Source: Bdellovibrio sp. ArHS (GTDB lineage: Bacteria; Bdellovibrionota; Bdellovibrionia; Bdellovibrionales; Bdellovibrionaceae). Taken from it: a stretch of DNA of 64,000 nt. Where the stretch lies: positions 1-64,000 of the forward strand of contig NZ_JTEV01000003.1 of assembly GCF_000786105.1 (NCBI RefSeq), in the 5' to 3' direction. Made by a program: the position numbers and the translations under genes. The first letter of the stretch is position 1; each line of letters begins with the position of its first letter. Positions 50,714 through 59,908 of this stretch are shown here, piece by piece. The notes under the pieces were generated by a model. It was not told the origin of the DNA and searched no databases. It saw nothing but the letters and a program-made list of their open reading frames with translations.

Positions 50714-51851
50714 TTTTTTTCTGGTGATGTACGGAATGGCAGAATCACAGAAGCAACTGTCGACACTTTTCTTTTCGCTGCATAAAAAAGTTTTGAATCT
50801 TGGGGTGGAAACCGGTCTGGTCAAAATGTTCATAAGATGCGCTGACGTCGTGATTTTTGAAGCGTCCCCGCAGCGCTCTCTTTACACCGGAATGGCTTTG
50901 TACAATTTGCGGATTCTGGGATTGGCACCTGCGGCCTTGATCATGAGCATGAGCACTTTAGGGGTGTGGTGGGTCGCGCTTTTAGGAATTCTTTTTTTAG
51001 GTTTTAGCGGTTACTTCATTTTAGGCTTCTGTGTCTTAGGGTTGTTTGTTTTTGGTTCTAGCGCCAGAACCAAAACTCTTCTTCAATTTGCTTTTAACAT
51101 TGGAATCTTTTTGATTGGCGGGGAAAGCATGATCAAAAATTCCACCGTGTTGCAGTCTCTTTTGGGACAAAGTGATCTGGCGTTCTTTCTGGCGGACGGG
51201 CGCTTTCCTGCCGTGTTCACTTTGCTGATCGCCAGCGTGCTTTTGACTCTGGTCGTGAAGGTTGAGTTTTGGTCTTTCGTGTTGGGGTTAAGCCTGCTCT
51301 TGACCAGCACGGTGTCTTTCAATGGTGTGCTAGGGATGATCGTCGGAGAAAGAATCGGGCGGATGATTCTATTTTGGTGGCACACTCGTTCACTCAATCA
51401 GGATTGTCAGCGTATTGGTAAGCAACTTTCGCTTGTCTCCATTTTTGGGGTGCTTATCGGCTTCTGGCTGGCCGGAGAAGCGCGCAATCTTTTCTACTTT
51501 GATTTTTCCGGTGACTTGGCATCCTTCCAGGATAGAAGCCTGCAACTGATGGGGCTTTTTTTATTGGTTCTTGTGTGTCAGTTTTTGGCGCAAATGCTTT
51601 GGGGTCATTTCGGCAGTCGGGTGAAAGTGGGCGAACTTCAAGAGGCCCGTTATTTTTCTCCGATGTGGAGCGAGCGCGAGTATTTGTCAGCCGCCGCCAT
51701 GTCCTGGGCGAAAGAAAAAGTGCAAAAACGACTCAGTGAAATCCGCTACCACCTGCAAGGATTGGGAAGTCTTAAGGAAGGACAAGTGCCGGAACACCTG
51801 CAAAGTCGCCTGAAGGATGAAGAACAACAGTTGGCCCGACTCATTCTTTAA
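50691..51851 (+). CDS. Polytopic membrane protein, weakly Na/Pi-cotransporter-like
   Basis: The ATG at 50691 has AAAGGTGG upstream and overlaps the rsmJ stop. The 386-residue protein has about eight or nine membrane segments and a polar helical C terminus of about 60 residues (AKEKVQKRLSEIRYHLQGLG). The start MWLGSFFLVMYGMAESQKQL and the later SFNGVLGMIVGERIG recall NptA-type Na/phosphate transporters, but the QSSS motifs are absent. It is probably a diverged relative. Substrate unknown. Confidence 0.6.
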   Translation: MILMWLGSFFLVMYGMAESQKQLSTLFFSLHKKVLNLGVETGLVKMFIRCADVVIFEASPQRSLYTGMALYNLRILGLAPAALIMSMSTLGVWWVALLGILFLGFSGYFILGFCVLGLFVFGSSARTKTLLQFAFNIGIFLIGGESMIKNSTVLQSLLGQSDLAFFLADGRFPAVFTLLIASVLLTLVVKVEFWSFVLGLSLLLTSTVSFNGVLGMIVGERIGRMILFWWHTRSLNQDCQRIGKQLSLVSIFGVLIGFWLAGEARNLFYFDFSGDLASFQDRSLQLMGLFLLVLVCQFLAQMLWGHFGSRVKVGELQEARYFSPMWSEREYLSAAAMSWAKEKVQKRLSEIRYHLQGLGSLKEGQVPEHLQSRLKDEEQQLARLIL

Positions 51852-51917
51852 CTCGACCAAAGGCCGTGAAAACTGATATGGGTGACACCTCAGGATGTCC
51901 TCCTTACAATATTTTTC

Positions 51918-52808
51918 ATGGCTAACGAGACTGATTATAAAGAGCGTATTTCCGAACTAGAGCATGAACTCGCAGTGAAAGATGGCGAGCTTCATCGTTA
52001 TCGTCTGGAGCTTTCGAAGGCCAACACGGCTCTGGAAAAGCTCATCACGCAGATCAGTCAGGAACTGAAGTTGGCCCAGACTTTACAAAAGTTTCTTTCT
52101 CCGACCGACCTGCCCAATGTGCAGGGCTTCGAGTTCAGTACCAAATTTCTTCCCGGCACCCGCTCGGGCGGTGACTACTTCGATATTTTCGAGCACGAAG
52201 ACAAACTCAAGTTTGGTATTCTGATTTCTAGCGCCAGTGGTTATTCGCTGTCTTCCTTATTGCTTTCTGTGATCATCAAAATCTCGTCGCAAATGGAAGC
52301 CCGTCGCGGGCTGGAGGCGCATAAAGTCGTTGCTCTTTTGGCCAAAGAGATCGTGCCGCACATCTTGAATGAGGATAAGGCCAGCGTCTTTTATGGTGTC
52401 GTAGATCGCCGCAACTACGAGATGCAATACTGTTCCGTAGGGATTATAGACGGATTCTTGCAGGTCTATGGCCAGGATAGCTTAGTTGAGCTATTGCCGA
52501 CCGGGCCCAGTCTGGCTAAAGATTTTAACACAGAGCCTCAAAGTCGGACTGTGCAGCTGAATCCGCGAGATCGCGTGGTGATCGCTACCGAAGGTCTAAA
52601 AAATTCGCAAAACTCTTTGGGCGTGAATTGGGGCGGGCATGGTTTGGCAGAGGCTATTGGTCGAGCCCCCAAACAAGGCGTGCACGAACTGCGTAATGAG
52701 ATTTTGTTCTCGAACGAAAAATATACCGGCAAAACCGATCCTATCCGCGACCAAACTTTGATCGTCACGGAAGTGAAAGACAAGGTCATCAAACTCGCGA
52801 AGACATAA
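51918..52808 (+). CDS. SpoIIE/PP2C-like phosphatase domain protein, degenerate
   Basis: The ATG at 51918 is preferred over a GTG at 51882, although neither has a strong ribosome site. The 296-residue protein begins with a coiled coil (about residues 8-60) and continues as a SpoIIE-type phosphatase: RSGGDYFDIF at 82-91 is intact, but the DVSGHG motif is SASGYS (105-110) and the last motif is RDQTLIVTEV. Loss of the metal-binding Asp suggests weak or no catalysis, possibly a binding or scaffold role in a RsbU-like switch. Kinase or anti-anti-sigma partners are not adjacent. Confidence 0.75.
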   Translation: MANETDYKERISELEHELAVKDGELHRYRLELSKANTALEKLITQISQELKLAQTLQKFLSPTDLPNVQGFEFSTKFLPGTRSGGDYFDIFEHEDKLKFGILISSASGYSLSSLLLSVIIKISSQMEARRGLEAHKVVALLAKEIVPHILNEDKASVFYGVVDRRNYEMQYCSVGIIDGFLQVYGQDSLVELLPTGPSLAKDFNTEPQSRTVQLNPRDRVVIATEGLKNSQNSLGVNWGGHGLAEAIGRAPKQGVHELRNEILFSNEKYTGKTDPIRDQTLIVTEVKDKVIKLAKT

Positions 52809-52962
52809 GATCCCTGATCTGCGATGGTTTTTATGAAAAAGGCTCTTCTCTGGGGCTGTCATTTTATGGAATGATAACTCCATTTTGATGGTTCTTCGTC
52901 GGGGCCCAAATCGTTTTCAACAAAGAGTTTATGAGACTTTGGATGTGTAAGTCCGTGACTTG

Positions 52963-52990
52963 TTGTTGAATTTCTTGTTATGAGTACAAT
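52963..52990 (+). promoter_or_regulatory. Candidate sigma-70 promoter of gltA
   Basis: TTGTTG at 52963-52968, a 16-bp spacer and TACAAT at 52985-52990 lie about 30 bases before the gltA ATG at 53022. Confidence 0.45.
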
Positions 52991-53021
52991 GTTTAAGTGA
53001 AAAGTCAGAAAGGAAACTACA

Positions 53022-54161
53022 ATGGCTGAAGTAAATATCTACGAAGGCGCCTTAGATAAGGGTTTGGAAGGCGTTGTCGCTTGTACGACGAAAGTATCTT
53101 TTATCGTCGGTGATTCTCTTAATTTCCGTGGTTACACAATTGACGATCTGGCGGAAAATTCAACTTTTGAGGAAGTAACTTACCTTCTTTGGAATGATAA
53201 AATGCCTAATGCGAAAGAGCTTGAGACTTTTTCTGCAACACTTCACAAAGAAATGGCATTGAGCCCCGAGTTTATTAAAGTTCTAAAAGCGATCCCAACC
53301 AATGTTCATCCTATGGGTTGGTTGCGCACAGCGGTTTCATTGATGGCTCACTGGGATGCAGATGCCAATGACAACTCTCCAGAAGCGAATCTTCGTAAAT
53401 CGGTTCGTTTGACTGCAAAAATGGGAACTTTGCTTTGCGCTTTTGATGCTATTCGCAAAGGGCAAGAGCCGGTTCAACCCAAGGCGGATAAGTCTATCGC
53501 TTGGAACATGATGTACATGCTTGGTGGTGGTAAAGAGCCTAATGCTGAGCACGTGAAGGTGATGGACACTTGTTTGATCCTTCATGCCGACCACGAGTTG
53601 AATTGCTCTGCATTTGCAACTCGCGTAACGGCGTCTTCTTTGTCAGATCTTCATTCTGCGATTGTTTCTGCGATCGGGGCGTTGAAGGGACCTCTGCACG
53701 GTGGTGCCAACGAACAAGTGATCTTGATGCTTCAGAAAATCGGCACCATGGATAAGGCGCAACAATTTGTAAAAGACGCTTTGCAAGCCAAAGAAAAAGT
53801 GATGGGTATCGGTCACCGCGTTTATAAAAATGGGGACCCTCGTGCGCGTATCTTGCGTGGCATGTCTGACAAATTGACCAAAGCGGCTGGCATTCACCAC
53901 ATGTACGAAATGTCGACATTGATTGACGACACTATGTACAAAGAAAAAGGTTTGATGCCGAATGTGGACTTCTATTCAGCGACTGTTTACTTCTCTATGG
54001 GTATTCCGACAGATCTGTTCACACCGATCTTTGCGGCATCTCGTATTTCTGGTTGGTGCGCTCATGCGTTTGAACAATACGCAAACAACCGCATCTATCG
54101 TCCTCGTGGTAAATGGGCCGGAAAAGAAGGCCTTAAATGGGTTCCTGCAGCGCAAAGATAA
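53022..54161 (+). CDS. gltA: Citrate synthase
   Basis: The 379-residue enzyme condenses oxaloacetate and acetyl-CoA. Visible blocks are GLEGVVACTTKVSFI, LILHADHELNCSAFATRVTASSLSDLHSAIVSAIGALKGPLHGGANEQVI, VMGIGHRVYKNGDPRARIL and the end FAASRISGWCAHAFEQYANNRIYRPR. The active-site His/Asp set (HADHE, LHGG, GIGHRVY) is present. It is of the shorter Gram-positive/archaeal-like citrate synthase type. AAAGGAAAC precedes the ATG. Single gene with its own promoter and terminator; it receives acetyl-CoA that the URC-MmsA route would supply. Confidence 0.96.
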   Translation: MAEVNIYEGALDKGLEGVVACTTKVSFIVGDSLNFRGYTIDDLAENSTFEEVTYLLWNDKMPNAKELETFSATLHKEMALSPEFIKVLKAIPTNVHPMGWLRTAVSLMAHWDADANDNSPEANLRKSVRLTAKMGTLLCAFDAIRKGQEPVQPKADKSIAWNMMYMLGGGKEPNAEHVKVMDTCLILHADHELNCSAFATRVTASSLSDLHSAIVSAIGALKGPLHGGANEQVILMLQKIGTMDKAQQFVKDALQAKEKVMGIGHRVYKNGDPRARILRGMSDKLTKAAGIHHMYEMSTLIDDTMYKEKGLMPNVDFYSATVYFSMGIPTDLFTPIFAASRISGWCAHAFEQYANNRIYRPRGKWAGKEGLKWVPAAQR

Positions 54162-54188
54162 TTTATTGAACTTTAAATTTTCATTCGC

Positions 54189-54219
54189 AAAGAGGAGACA
54201 TTTGTCTCCTCTTTTTTTT
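54189..54219 (+). terminator. Rho-independent terminator after gltA
   Basis: AAGAGGAGACA and TGTCTCCTCTT form a perfect stem around a minimal loop, followed by a run of T, about 28 bases after the gltA stop. Confidence 0.9.
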
Positions 54220-54337
54220 GTACTTCTGCAGACTATTTTTTTTTCGAAATATATGCGTCCCTAGCCCACTCAAAGCTGCCCAAAAACCTCAAATCGGAAC
54301 AGAATTTAGCTAAATGATGGAACCTGAGGGGGAGGCT

Positions 54338-55864
54338 ATGAAATTGATTCTAATCGCTTTTCTTCACACGTTGCTATTGATGGGGACGCAGGCAAAAGCC
54401 CAATTTACGCAGGCCGCGCGTGCCGACTACCTGAACGTTATTGATGAGCTCGATTTAGGCGACATGCGAAACACGATGCTCAATGTTGGCAATGAGGGTT
54501 TAAATCCGAATCGCTATTGGACGACCGGGATGGAGCAAGCCTGGAAAGCCGGTGGCTACTGGGATGCTAATCTGAAACGGCAAGCCAATGAAAATTTTCT
54601 GCTGCTTCTGGAAGACATGAATGGCGGCGTTGTCGACCCGGGTACGATGGGTTCTGACGTGAAAATGACAAAAAAGTCCTTCGTCAGCGACAAACAGCTG
54701 CGCGTCTTGATGTACACGCACGGTTTGCGCTCTCAGCCTTTATTGATGAGCTTTTCTTCTCAATCGGCTCCTTACATTGCGCTCAAAGAAGCTCTTCGTC
54801 GAATCACTTCTTATTGTAACAACGGCCTTTGGGGAAGTTTACCACCACCGTCTAAAAAGGTGGAATTAGGTGGCAGTGATCCGGCTATTCCCGCCTGGAA
54901 AGAGCGTCTGCGCTTGTTGGGTTACAAAGTGACCAGTGTGGATCAGACTTTCGATACGCAGATGATGACCGCTATCAATGATATTCAATGGCTCAATAAA
55001 GTTGTTCCCGATGGCTCGATCACGGCAACGGGAAGCACTTACAAATATCTTAATACGGGTTGTGTGGAACGGGCTCGCCAAATTCGTCTAGACATGGAAA
55101 AGCTGCGTTGGTTTCCGCAAACCTTTGAAGATCGTTATATTTATGTGAACTTGGCGATGACTCAGTTCAATCTTATCGACAAGCAGTCGGGCACAAGTAT
55201 GAACTTTCGCACCATCAACGGCCGCACCGCACGCCCGTCGCCAACGATGAAGGACAAAATCGTGTACATTGTGATCAACCCCTATTGGGTGGTTCCGCCC
55301 ACGATCTTCCGCGAAGACAAGATGGAGGATTTAAAAGGCTTAAGCCCTTCGCAAATCACCGAATATTTTGACAGCCATAACTATGAACTTTGGAATAGCA
55401 CCTTCACAAAACGGGTGGACCCTTCGACGGTGGATTGGAACTCGCTCGATCCTAACTCGGACAACTTGTTTTATATTCGTCAGCGACCTCATTTGGGAAA
55501 TGCTCTGGGGGTTTTGAAGTTTATGATGACGAATCCCTATGCGATTTATTTGCACGACACCAATCAGCGGGAGCTTTTCGCTGATGGACAACGGCAATTG
55601 AGCTCCGGCTGCATTCGTCTGGAACAACCTGTAGAGCTGGCCGAATATCTTTTAAAAGGGACTAACTGGAATCGTGGCGCTATCGAGTCGGCGATGGCAA
55701 AACCCGGCGAGGTCATGGAAAACGACACCAGGGTCAATTTGCAGAAACCCATCCCGGTCTATCTTGTGTTTCAAACTTCAAGTATGAACTCAGATGGTGT
55801 GATCCGATTCTCTGAAGATACTTACCGTCAAGGAGCTCGGCTTCTTCAGCGCGGAGCTTTTTGA
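54338..55864 (+). CDS. Exported L,D-transpeptidase, YcbB-like
   Basis: The ATG at 54338 has GGGGGAGG upstream and a signal peptide (MKLILIAFLHTLLLMGTQAKA). The 508-residue protein has a peptidoglycan-binding-like region (PAWKERLRLLGYKV) and a C-terminal YkuD domain with the catalytic His and Cys in IYLHDTNQREL and QLSSGCIRLEQPVEL. It forms 3-3 crosslinks or exchanges D-amino acids at the tetrapeptide. In Bdellovibrio two such enzymes are reported to strengthen the wall of the invaded prey; whether this gene is one of them cannot be told here. Single gene. Confidence 0.92.
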   Translation: MKLILIAFLHTLLLMGTQAKAQFTQAARADYLNVIDELDLGDMRNTMLNVGNEGLNPNRYWTTGMEQAWKAGGYWDANLKRQANENFLLLLEDMNGGVVDPGTMGSDVKMTKKSFVSDKQLRVLMYTHGLRSQPLLMSFSSQSAPYIALKEALRRITSYCNNGLWGSLPPPSKKVELGGSDPAIPAWKERLRLLGYKVTSVDQTFDTQMMTAINDIQWLNKVVPDGSITATGSTYKYLNTGCVERARQIRLDMEKLRWFPQTFEDRYIYVNLAMTQFNLIDKQSGTSMNFRTINGRTARPSPTMKDKIVYIVINPYWVVPPTIFREDKMEDLKGLSPSQITEYFDSHNYELWNSTFTKRVDPSTVDWNSLDPNSDNLFYIRQRPHLGNALGVLKFMMTNPYAIYLHDTNQRELFADGQRQLSSGCIRLEQPVELAEYLLKGTNWNRGAIESAMAKPGEVMENDTRVNLQKPIPVYLVFQTSSMNSDGVIRFSEDTYRQGARLLQRGAF

Positions 55865-55874
55865 TCGAAACTTT

Positions 55875-57650
55875 TTATCGGCTGGACGGAATGAGGGTTG
55901 ATGTTGTTCCTGTGGTACCGATCACACTTCCAGGAAGAGGAGTCAGGACCGAGCCAGTTGTCCCCAAGGATGTGATGCCAATGGAACTAGTTGATCCCAG
56001 ATAGCTGGTTCCATATCCGCCATATTGAATTTGCTGAATGCGGTACATGAGATTGTACATTTCCTGCTGCAAAGACGAAACGGCCTGATATTTTTGCATG
56101 GCTTGGGATTGGTATTGTTGCTGGTATTGCATCTGCATCTGATATTGTTGCATCTGCAGTTGCATCATTTGCTGCTGATATTGCATCGACGTTGAGTCAT
56201 ACCCCATCATTGAGCCCATGCCCATCATGTTGCCATAGCCCGTCATATTACCCATTCCCATCATTCCGCTCATCGGGTAACCACTCATCATATTTCCATA
56301 GCCGGTCATTCCACCCATTCCCAGTATTCCACCAAGACCCATCATTGAGCCCATACCCATCATGTTTCCCATACCCATCATGTTTCCCATACCCATCATG
56401 TTGCCCATGCCCATCATGTTGCCCATACCCATCATGTTGCCCATACCCATCATGTTGCCGTAGCCGCCGCCCATGCCGTAGCCGGCCATGCCCCAGGGGC
56501 CCATGCCGCCGTTGAAAATTCCTCCGCCCATGGTGTTGCCCATCATGCCTGTGGGGTAACCAAAGGCCCCGCTCATTCCCATCGACCCGTACAAACTTCC
56601 GGTGCCGTAAGCACCCATCATTCCCATCGGACCATTCATGTTTCCGGTCCCACCGATACCGCTGCCGCAACCGAAAGTACCTTGGCCTGTACCGCCCCCC
56701 AAAGCTCCATAAATTCCCGCGGCAAGATAGGGAAAACCATAGCTCCAACTTGGATAACTTTGTGTTGGCCAGCCGATGTTGGAATTGTATTCCGCAACCA
56801 TTTTATTGCTTTGGTATCCCGCGTACGTTGCCAACAATCCGGTTCCAACATTGGCAATGACATTGGCCCAATCTGTTTGCGGTTTTTGATATTGATAGCC
56901 CCCATTGCCTTGTTGCATGCATTCGACACAAATGCCGCCCTCGGTTTGCGCGGTCATACGTTCGCGCTGTTCTTCCAGGGCATTTTGTTTGGCGTCTTTC
57001 AAATCTTCTTTCGAACGTTCGAGTGTGGCTTCTAAATTTTCGATCTCTCGCTGAAGTTTTTGTGATTTGGCGTAAGACTTTCTGTAGTCATTCAAACCTT
57101 TTTTACATGAATTGGCGTCAGCGCGACCACCTTCACTGGATTTGAAACGTGGGTTGGAGCATATCGACGCACTGACAGAGCCCGCCTTTCCAGGATCACA
57201 ATACTGTTTCCACTCGGAAATCGTGAACCCGTGAACCGGCGTCATGGCTGTTCCTGGAAGGACCTCCGCCCCTTGTTGTCCCTGGGCTGAGATTTCGCTT
57301 TCGTCCTGTAAACCTTTGTATTCATAACACTGTCGTGAGTTTTCAATATGTTCAAAAACGAACTGAGCATAGTCGTCGGAAACGGTTTTCTCGATATCAG
57401 CTTTATGTCTTTCAGACTCTCGATCCAGCTTTTTCTTCTCGGACTTTTTTGTTTTCAGTTGTTGTTGCGCTTCCGCGATGGCGGTCTGAATTTCTTTGGT
57501 GGCATCGTCCTGGTTGGTGGCACCATTGCCTGCGCGAGTTTGGTAGGAGCAGCCTTGCATACCTCCCCACATGCCCGTACCCCACATGGATTGCGCCCAT
57601 AACGTCGTCGGGAGAAAAGTCAAAAGTACGAAAATTAACTTGCCAAGCAT
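55875..57650 (-). CDS. Secreted coiled-coil protein with Met/Gly hexapeptide repeats
   Basis: The 591-residue protein begins with a signal peptide (MLGKLIFVLLTFLPTTLWA). Residues about 40-230 form a charged coiled coil with several Cys (KLDRESERHKADIEKTV, ENLEATLERSKEDLKDAKQN, CVECMQQG). The middle is Gly/Met/Tyr-rich and contains six exact copies of GNMMGM followed by GSMMGL, then a Gln/Met/Tyr-rich stretch (QYQQQMMQLQMQQ). No known domain recognised. Its N-terminal plan resembles the two Cys/Gly-rich secreted proteins at 24.4-27.5 kb. Possible roles are surface fibre or metal (copper) binding through Met; neither is shown. Confidence 0.8.
   Translation of the reverse strand: MLGKLIFVLLTFLPTTLWAQSMWGTGMWGGMQGCSYQTRAGNGATNQDDATKEIQTAIAEAQQQLKTKKSEKKKLDRESERHKADIEKTVSDDYAQFVFEHIENSRQCYEYKGLQDESEISAQGQQGAEVLPGTAMTPVHGFTISEWKQYCDPGKAGSVSASICSNPRFKSSEGGRADANSCKKGLNDYRKSYAKSQKLQREIENLEATLERSKEDLKDAKQNALEEQRERMTAQTEGGICVECMQQGNGGYQYQKPQTDWANVIANVGTGLLATYAGYQSNKMVAEYNSNIGWPTQSYPSWSYGFPYLAAGIYGALGGGTGQGTFGCGSGIGGTGNMNGPMGMMGAYGTGSLYGSMGMSGAFGYPTGMMGNTMGGGIFNGGMGPWGMAGYGMGGGYGNMMGMGNMMGMGNMMGMGNMMGMGNMMGMGNMMGMGSMMGLGGILGMGGMTGYGNMMSGYPMSGMMGMGNMTGYGNMMGMGSMMGYDSTSMQYQQQMMQLQMQQYQMQMQYQQQYQSQAMQKYQAVSSLQQEMYNLMYRIQQIQYGGYGTSYLGSTSSIGITSLGTTGSVLTPLPGSVIGTTGTTSTLIPSSR
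56350..56457 (-). repeat. Six tandem 18-bp repeats coding for GNMMGM
   Basis: Six 18-bp units of the form CCCATACCCATCATGTTT/G lie end to end (108 bp), with few base changes between them. They encode the six identical GNMMGM hexapeptides of the gene on the minus strand. Copy number is likely to vary between strains. Confidence 0.85.
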
Positions 57651-57706
57651 AAGACCACCTTGTTCGTGATCTTAGGTTAACGAAGAAGTGTGGAGCGAAT
57701 GTGGAG

Positions 57707-59113
57707 CTAGGACCTGGCGAATGAAAATGAGACTTTTGCGCCTAGAATGCGGTGATCTGCCATCTGGTTTTCCGCAGAAAGTTCACCCTCGTGCAGTTGG
57801 GCGATTTCTTTCATGATGACAGAACCAATACCGACGGAAATACGTTGGCTTTCGTCGGCCCCCGAGATCACCGTGCGACTGGATTTTTTGTGACCGAATG
57901 CCGCCAGACCTTCTTTGCTGAATCCTGGCCCGTCATCCAGAAGATTCAGGCGAAGAACCGCGCCGTGCTGGATCAACTCGATTGTTACTTTGGACTTAGC
58001 AAAAGAGGCGGAATTTTCAAATGCATTTCGCAGCAGCCGGTCCAATAGACGAGAAGAACCTTTTATTTCAAAATTTTCGCCGGACTTGTGAAGTTCAAAT
58101 TGATGACTTGGATAGCGCTGTTTAAAAATCGTTATTTGGTCGCGCACACGGGCATCAAGATTCACTACTTCGGCACTCATTGAATATCTTGGTTCGGTGA
58201 TTTGTGCCAAAAAAAGCAGATCCTCAACTAACTTTCCAAAGTATTCCACCTCTGAAAAACTCAGCGATAGAACCTCTTGTCTTTTATCCTCTGAAAGCTG
58301 GTGATTGGCGGTCTGTAAGGTTTCAAGAAAGGAACGCAACGAGGTCAGCGGCGTTCTTAAATCGTGAGCCAAATCCTGCAGTAACTCGCGACGGCTACGA
58401 TCCGCTTTCCGCAATTGCTCGACCATGTTTTCTAAATCTCCCGCCATTTGATTGAAGGCATCGGTTAATTGGGCCAATTCATCAAATTTGCGTGCAGGCA
58501 GACGGGCGGAAAGGTTTCCTTCCCTGAGGGAATTCAAAACTTGCAGCGCCTCGATCGAACGTTCTTGATATTTTGAAAATTGATAGAGAAGAGCGATGCC
58601 GATGGATAAAATAATACAAGCCACCAGCACGATCAAAGTGACTATTGGTCCCATGGGCGGTTTGTCTTGGGGGTGGCCCATTTTGGTATATAAAAATACA
58701 CCTTCTTTATTTGTCACAGAGACAAAGTCAGGAGGAGGCCCAGGCATGCGTCGCGCTTCTGAAGGTCCTAAAGAAACCGAAAGGTCTTTGTGCAGGTCTC
58801 GCCTTTGTTGGGAACTTAAGGGGACAGGAAGAACTCTTTTGCCTGTTGTTAAACTTATACCGTCGGCATTAATTAAGTCGTGTGGCTCAAGGTCATTTTT
58901 TTGAGCGAAGTCGTTCAGTCGGGGAAGAGCTTTAAATGGATCTTTATCATAGGCATCCAGAAGAGCCCGGTTCATTCCTGCTGGCCGCAAAAACATCCGG
59001 TCGCGTTCGAAGCTTGTCAGAATCCATGAACTGGCGAAAGCCACCATCACGAAGACTAAAATGATCGAAACAAAAATAAAAAAGTTCTTACGAAAAAGGG
59101 GCTTAGTTATCAT
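57707..59113 (-). CDS. Sensor histidine kinase
   Basis: The 468-residue kinase has two membrane segments (about residues 12-33 and 160-180) flanking a periplasmic sensor, a HAMP domain (LREGNLSARLPARKFDELAQLTDAFNQMA), the H-box with the phosphorylated His in LLQDLAHDLRTPLTSLRSF, the N-box RNAFENSAS and G-boxes DDGPGFS and VGIGSVIM. Its gene overlaps the response regulator by 4 bases, so the two act as a pair. The stimulus is unknown; neighbours are a secreted Met/Gly protein and an L,D-transpeptidase, so envelope state is one candidate. Confidence 0.94.
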   Translation of the reverse strand: MITKPLFRKNFFIFVSIILVFVMVAFASSWILTSFERDRMFLRPAGMNRALLDAYDKDPFKALPRLNDFAQKNDLEPHDLINADGISLTTGKRVLPVPLSSQQRRDLHKDLSVSLGPSEARRMPGPPPDFVSVTNKEGVFLYTKMGHPQDKPPMGPIVTLIVLVACIILSIGIALLYQFSKYQERSIEALQVLNSLREGNLSARLPARKFDELAQLTDAFNQMAGDLENMVEQLRKADRSRRELLQDLAHDLRTPLTSLRSFLETLQTANHQLSEDKRQEVLSLSFSEVEYFGKLVEDLLFLAQITEPRYSMSAEVVNLDARVRDQITIFKQRYPSHQFELHKSGENFEIKGSSRLLDRLLRNAFENSASFAKSKVTIELIQHGAVLRLNLLDDGPGFSKEGLAAFGHKKSSRTVISGADESQRISVGIGSVIMKEIAQLHEGELSAENQMADHRILGAKVSFSFARS

Positions 59114-59787
59114 ACAGCTTTCTCAAGCCGGTATCCCTGTCCATAGACCGAATTAATTTTGACACCTTTGACGCCATTTTGAGTCAGCTTTGAGCGAATG
59201 TGACTGATGTGTGAGTCGACGGTGCGATCATAAATTTCATCACCCGAGGCCAGGCGACCAATGAGTTGCTCTCGCGTGACGATCGTTTCAGGTTGTTCAA
59301 AGAATGTCGTAAGAATTTCGAATTCACGACGATTCAGACTGATCAAAGAATCTCCATATTTGAGCACTTGCTGATTTTTGATCAAGGTTACTCCGTTGAA
59401 GCGAACAAGATCTAATTTCGCTTTGGTATCAGAAAGTTGATTGCGGATGCGGACGCTGAGCTCCTTTTGGCTAAAAGGCTTTCGGACGTAGTCGTTGGCA
59501 CCTTCCTCAAAACCCCGCACAACACTTTCTTCGTCAGTTCGGGCGGTTAAAAAGATCACAGGGGTATGGAGTTTTTCTGCCCGCAACCATTGACAAAAAT
59601 CGTAGCCGTTGCCGTCCGGCAGGTTGACATCGAGAATGAAGAGGTCTGGTGGCGAAGTCATGGCCGTTCTTTTTTTGGCCTCGCCCAGATTTTGTGCCCA
59701 TTCCACTTTGTAAGCTTGAAGTTCCAGTTGCAGTTGGATTGCTTTTCCAAGAATAGGATCGTCTTCTAAAAGAAATATCGTTGTCAT
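59110..59787 (-). CDS. OmpR/PhoB-type response regulator
   Basis: The 225-residue regulator has a receiver domain (FLLEDDPILGKAIQLQLELQAY, phospho-Asp in FILDVNLPDGNGYDF, Thr/Lys in FLTARTDEE and YVRKPFSQKEL) and a winged-helix DNA-binding domain (LNRREFEILTTFFEQPETIVTREQLIGRLA, VDSHISHIRSKL, VYGQGYRLEK). It is transcribed first, followed by its kinase with a 4-base overlap. Targets are not known; the next minus-strand gene downstream, the Met/Gly-repeat protein, is separate by about 55 bases. Confidence 0.95.
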   Translation of the reverse strand: MTTIFLLEDDPILGKAIQLQLELQAYKVEWAQNLGEAKKRTAMTSPPDLFILDVNLPDGNGYDFCQWLRAEKLHTPVIFLTARTDEESVVRGFEEGANDYVRKPFSQKELSVRIRNQLSDTKAKLDLVRFNGVTLIKNQQVLKYGDSLISLNRREFEILTTFFEQPETIVTREQLIGRLASGDEIYDRTVDSHISHIRSKLTQNGVKGVKINSVYGQGYRLEKAV

Positions 59788-59908
59788 ATTGATAGCCTAC
59801 CATGTCAATAGAGTGAACTCATGACTTATTCTCTACGGCAAATGTTGAAGAATCGTGGAAGTCTGGTCTAATGTCTCAGTACAGAACGTCGCTGACAGGA
59901 GATTCGAT

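Noticed and set aside
56350-56457. Regular 18-bp repeats as a CRISPR-like array
   Set aside because: Repeats are contiguous, without unique spacers, and are coding.
56192-56515. Long plus-strand ORF rich in Pro/Ser/Cys
   Set aside because: It is the antisense shadow of the 18-bp Met/Gly repeats; low-complexity reading of the opposite strand, no start context.
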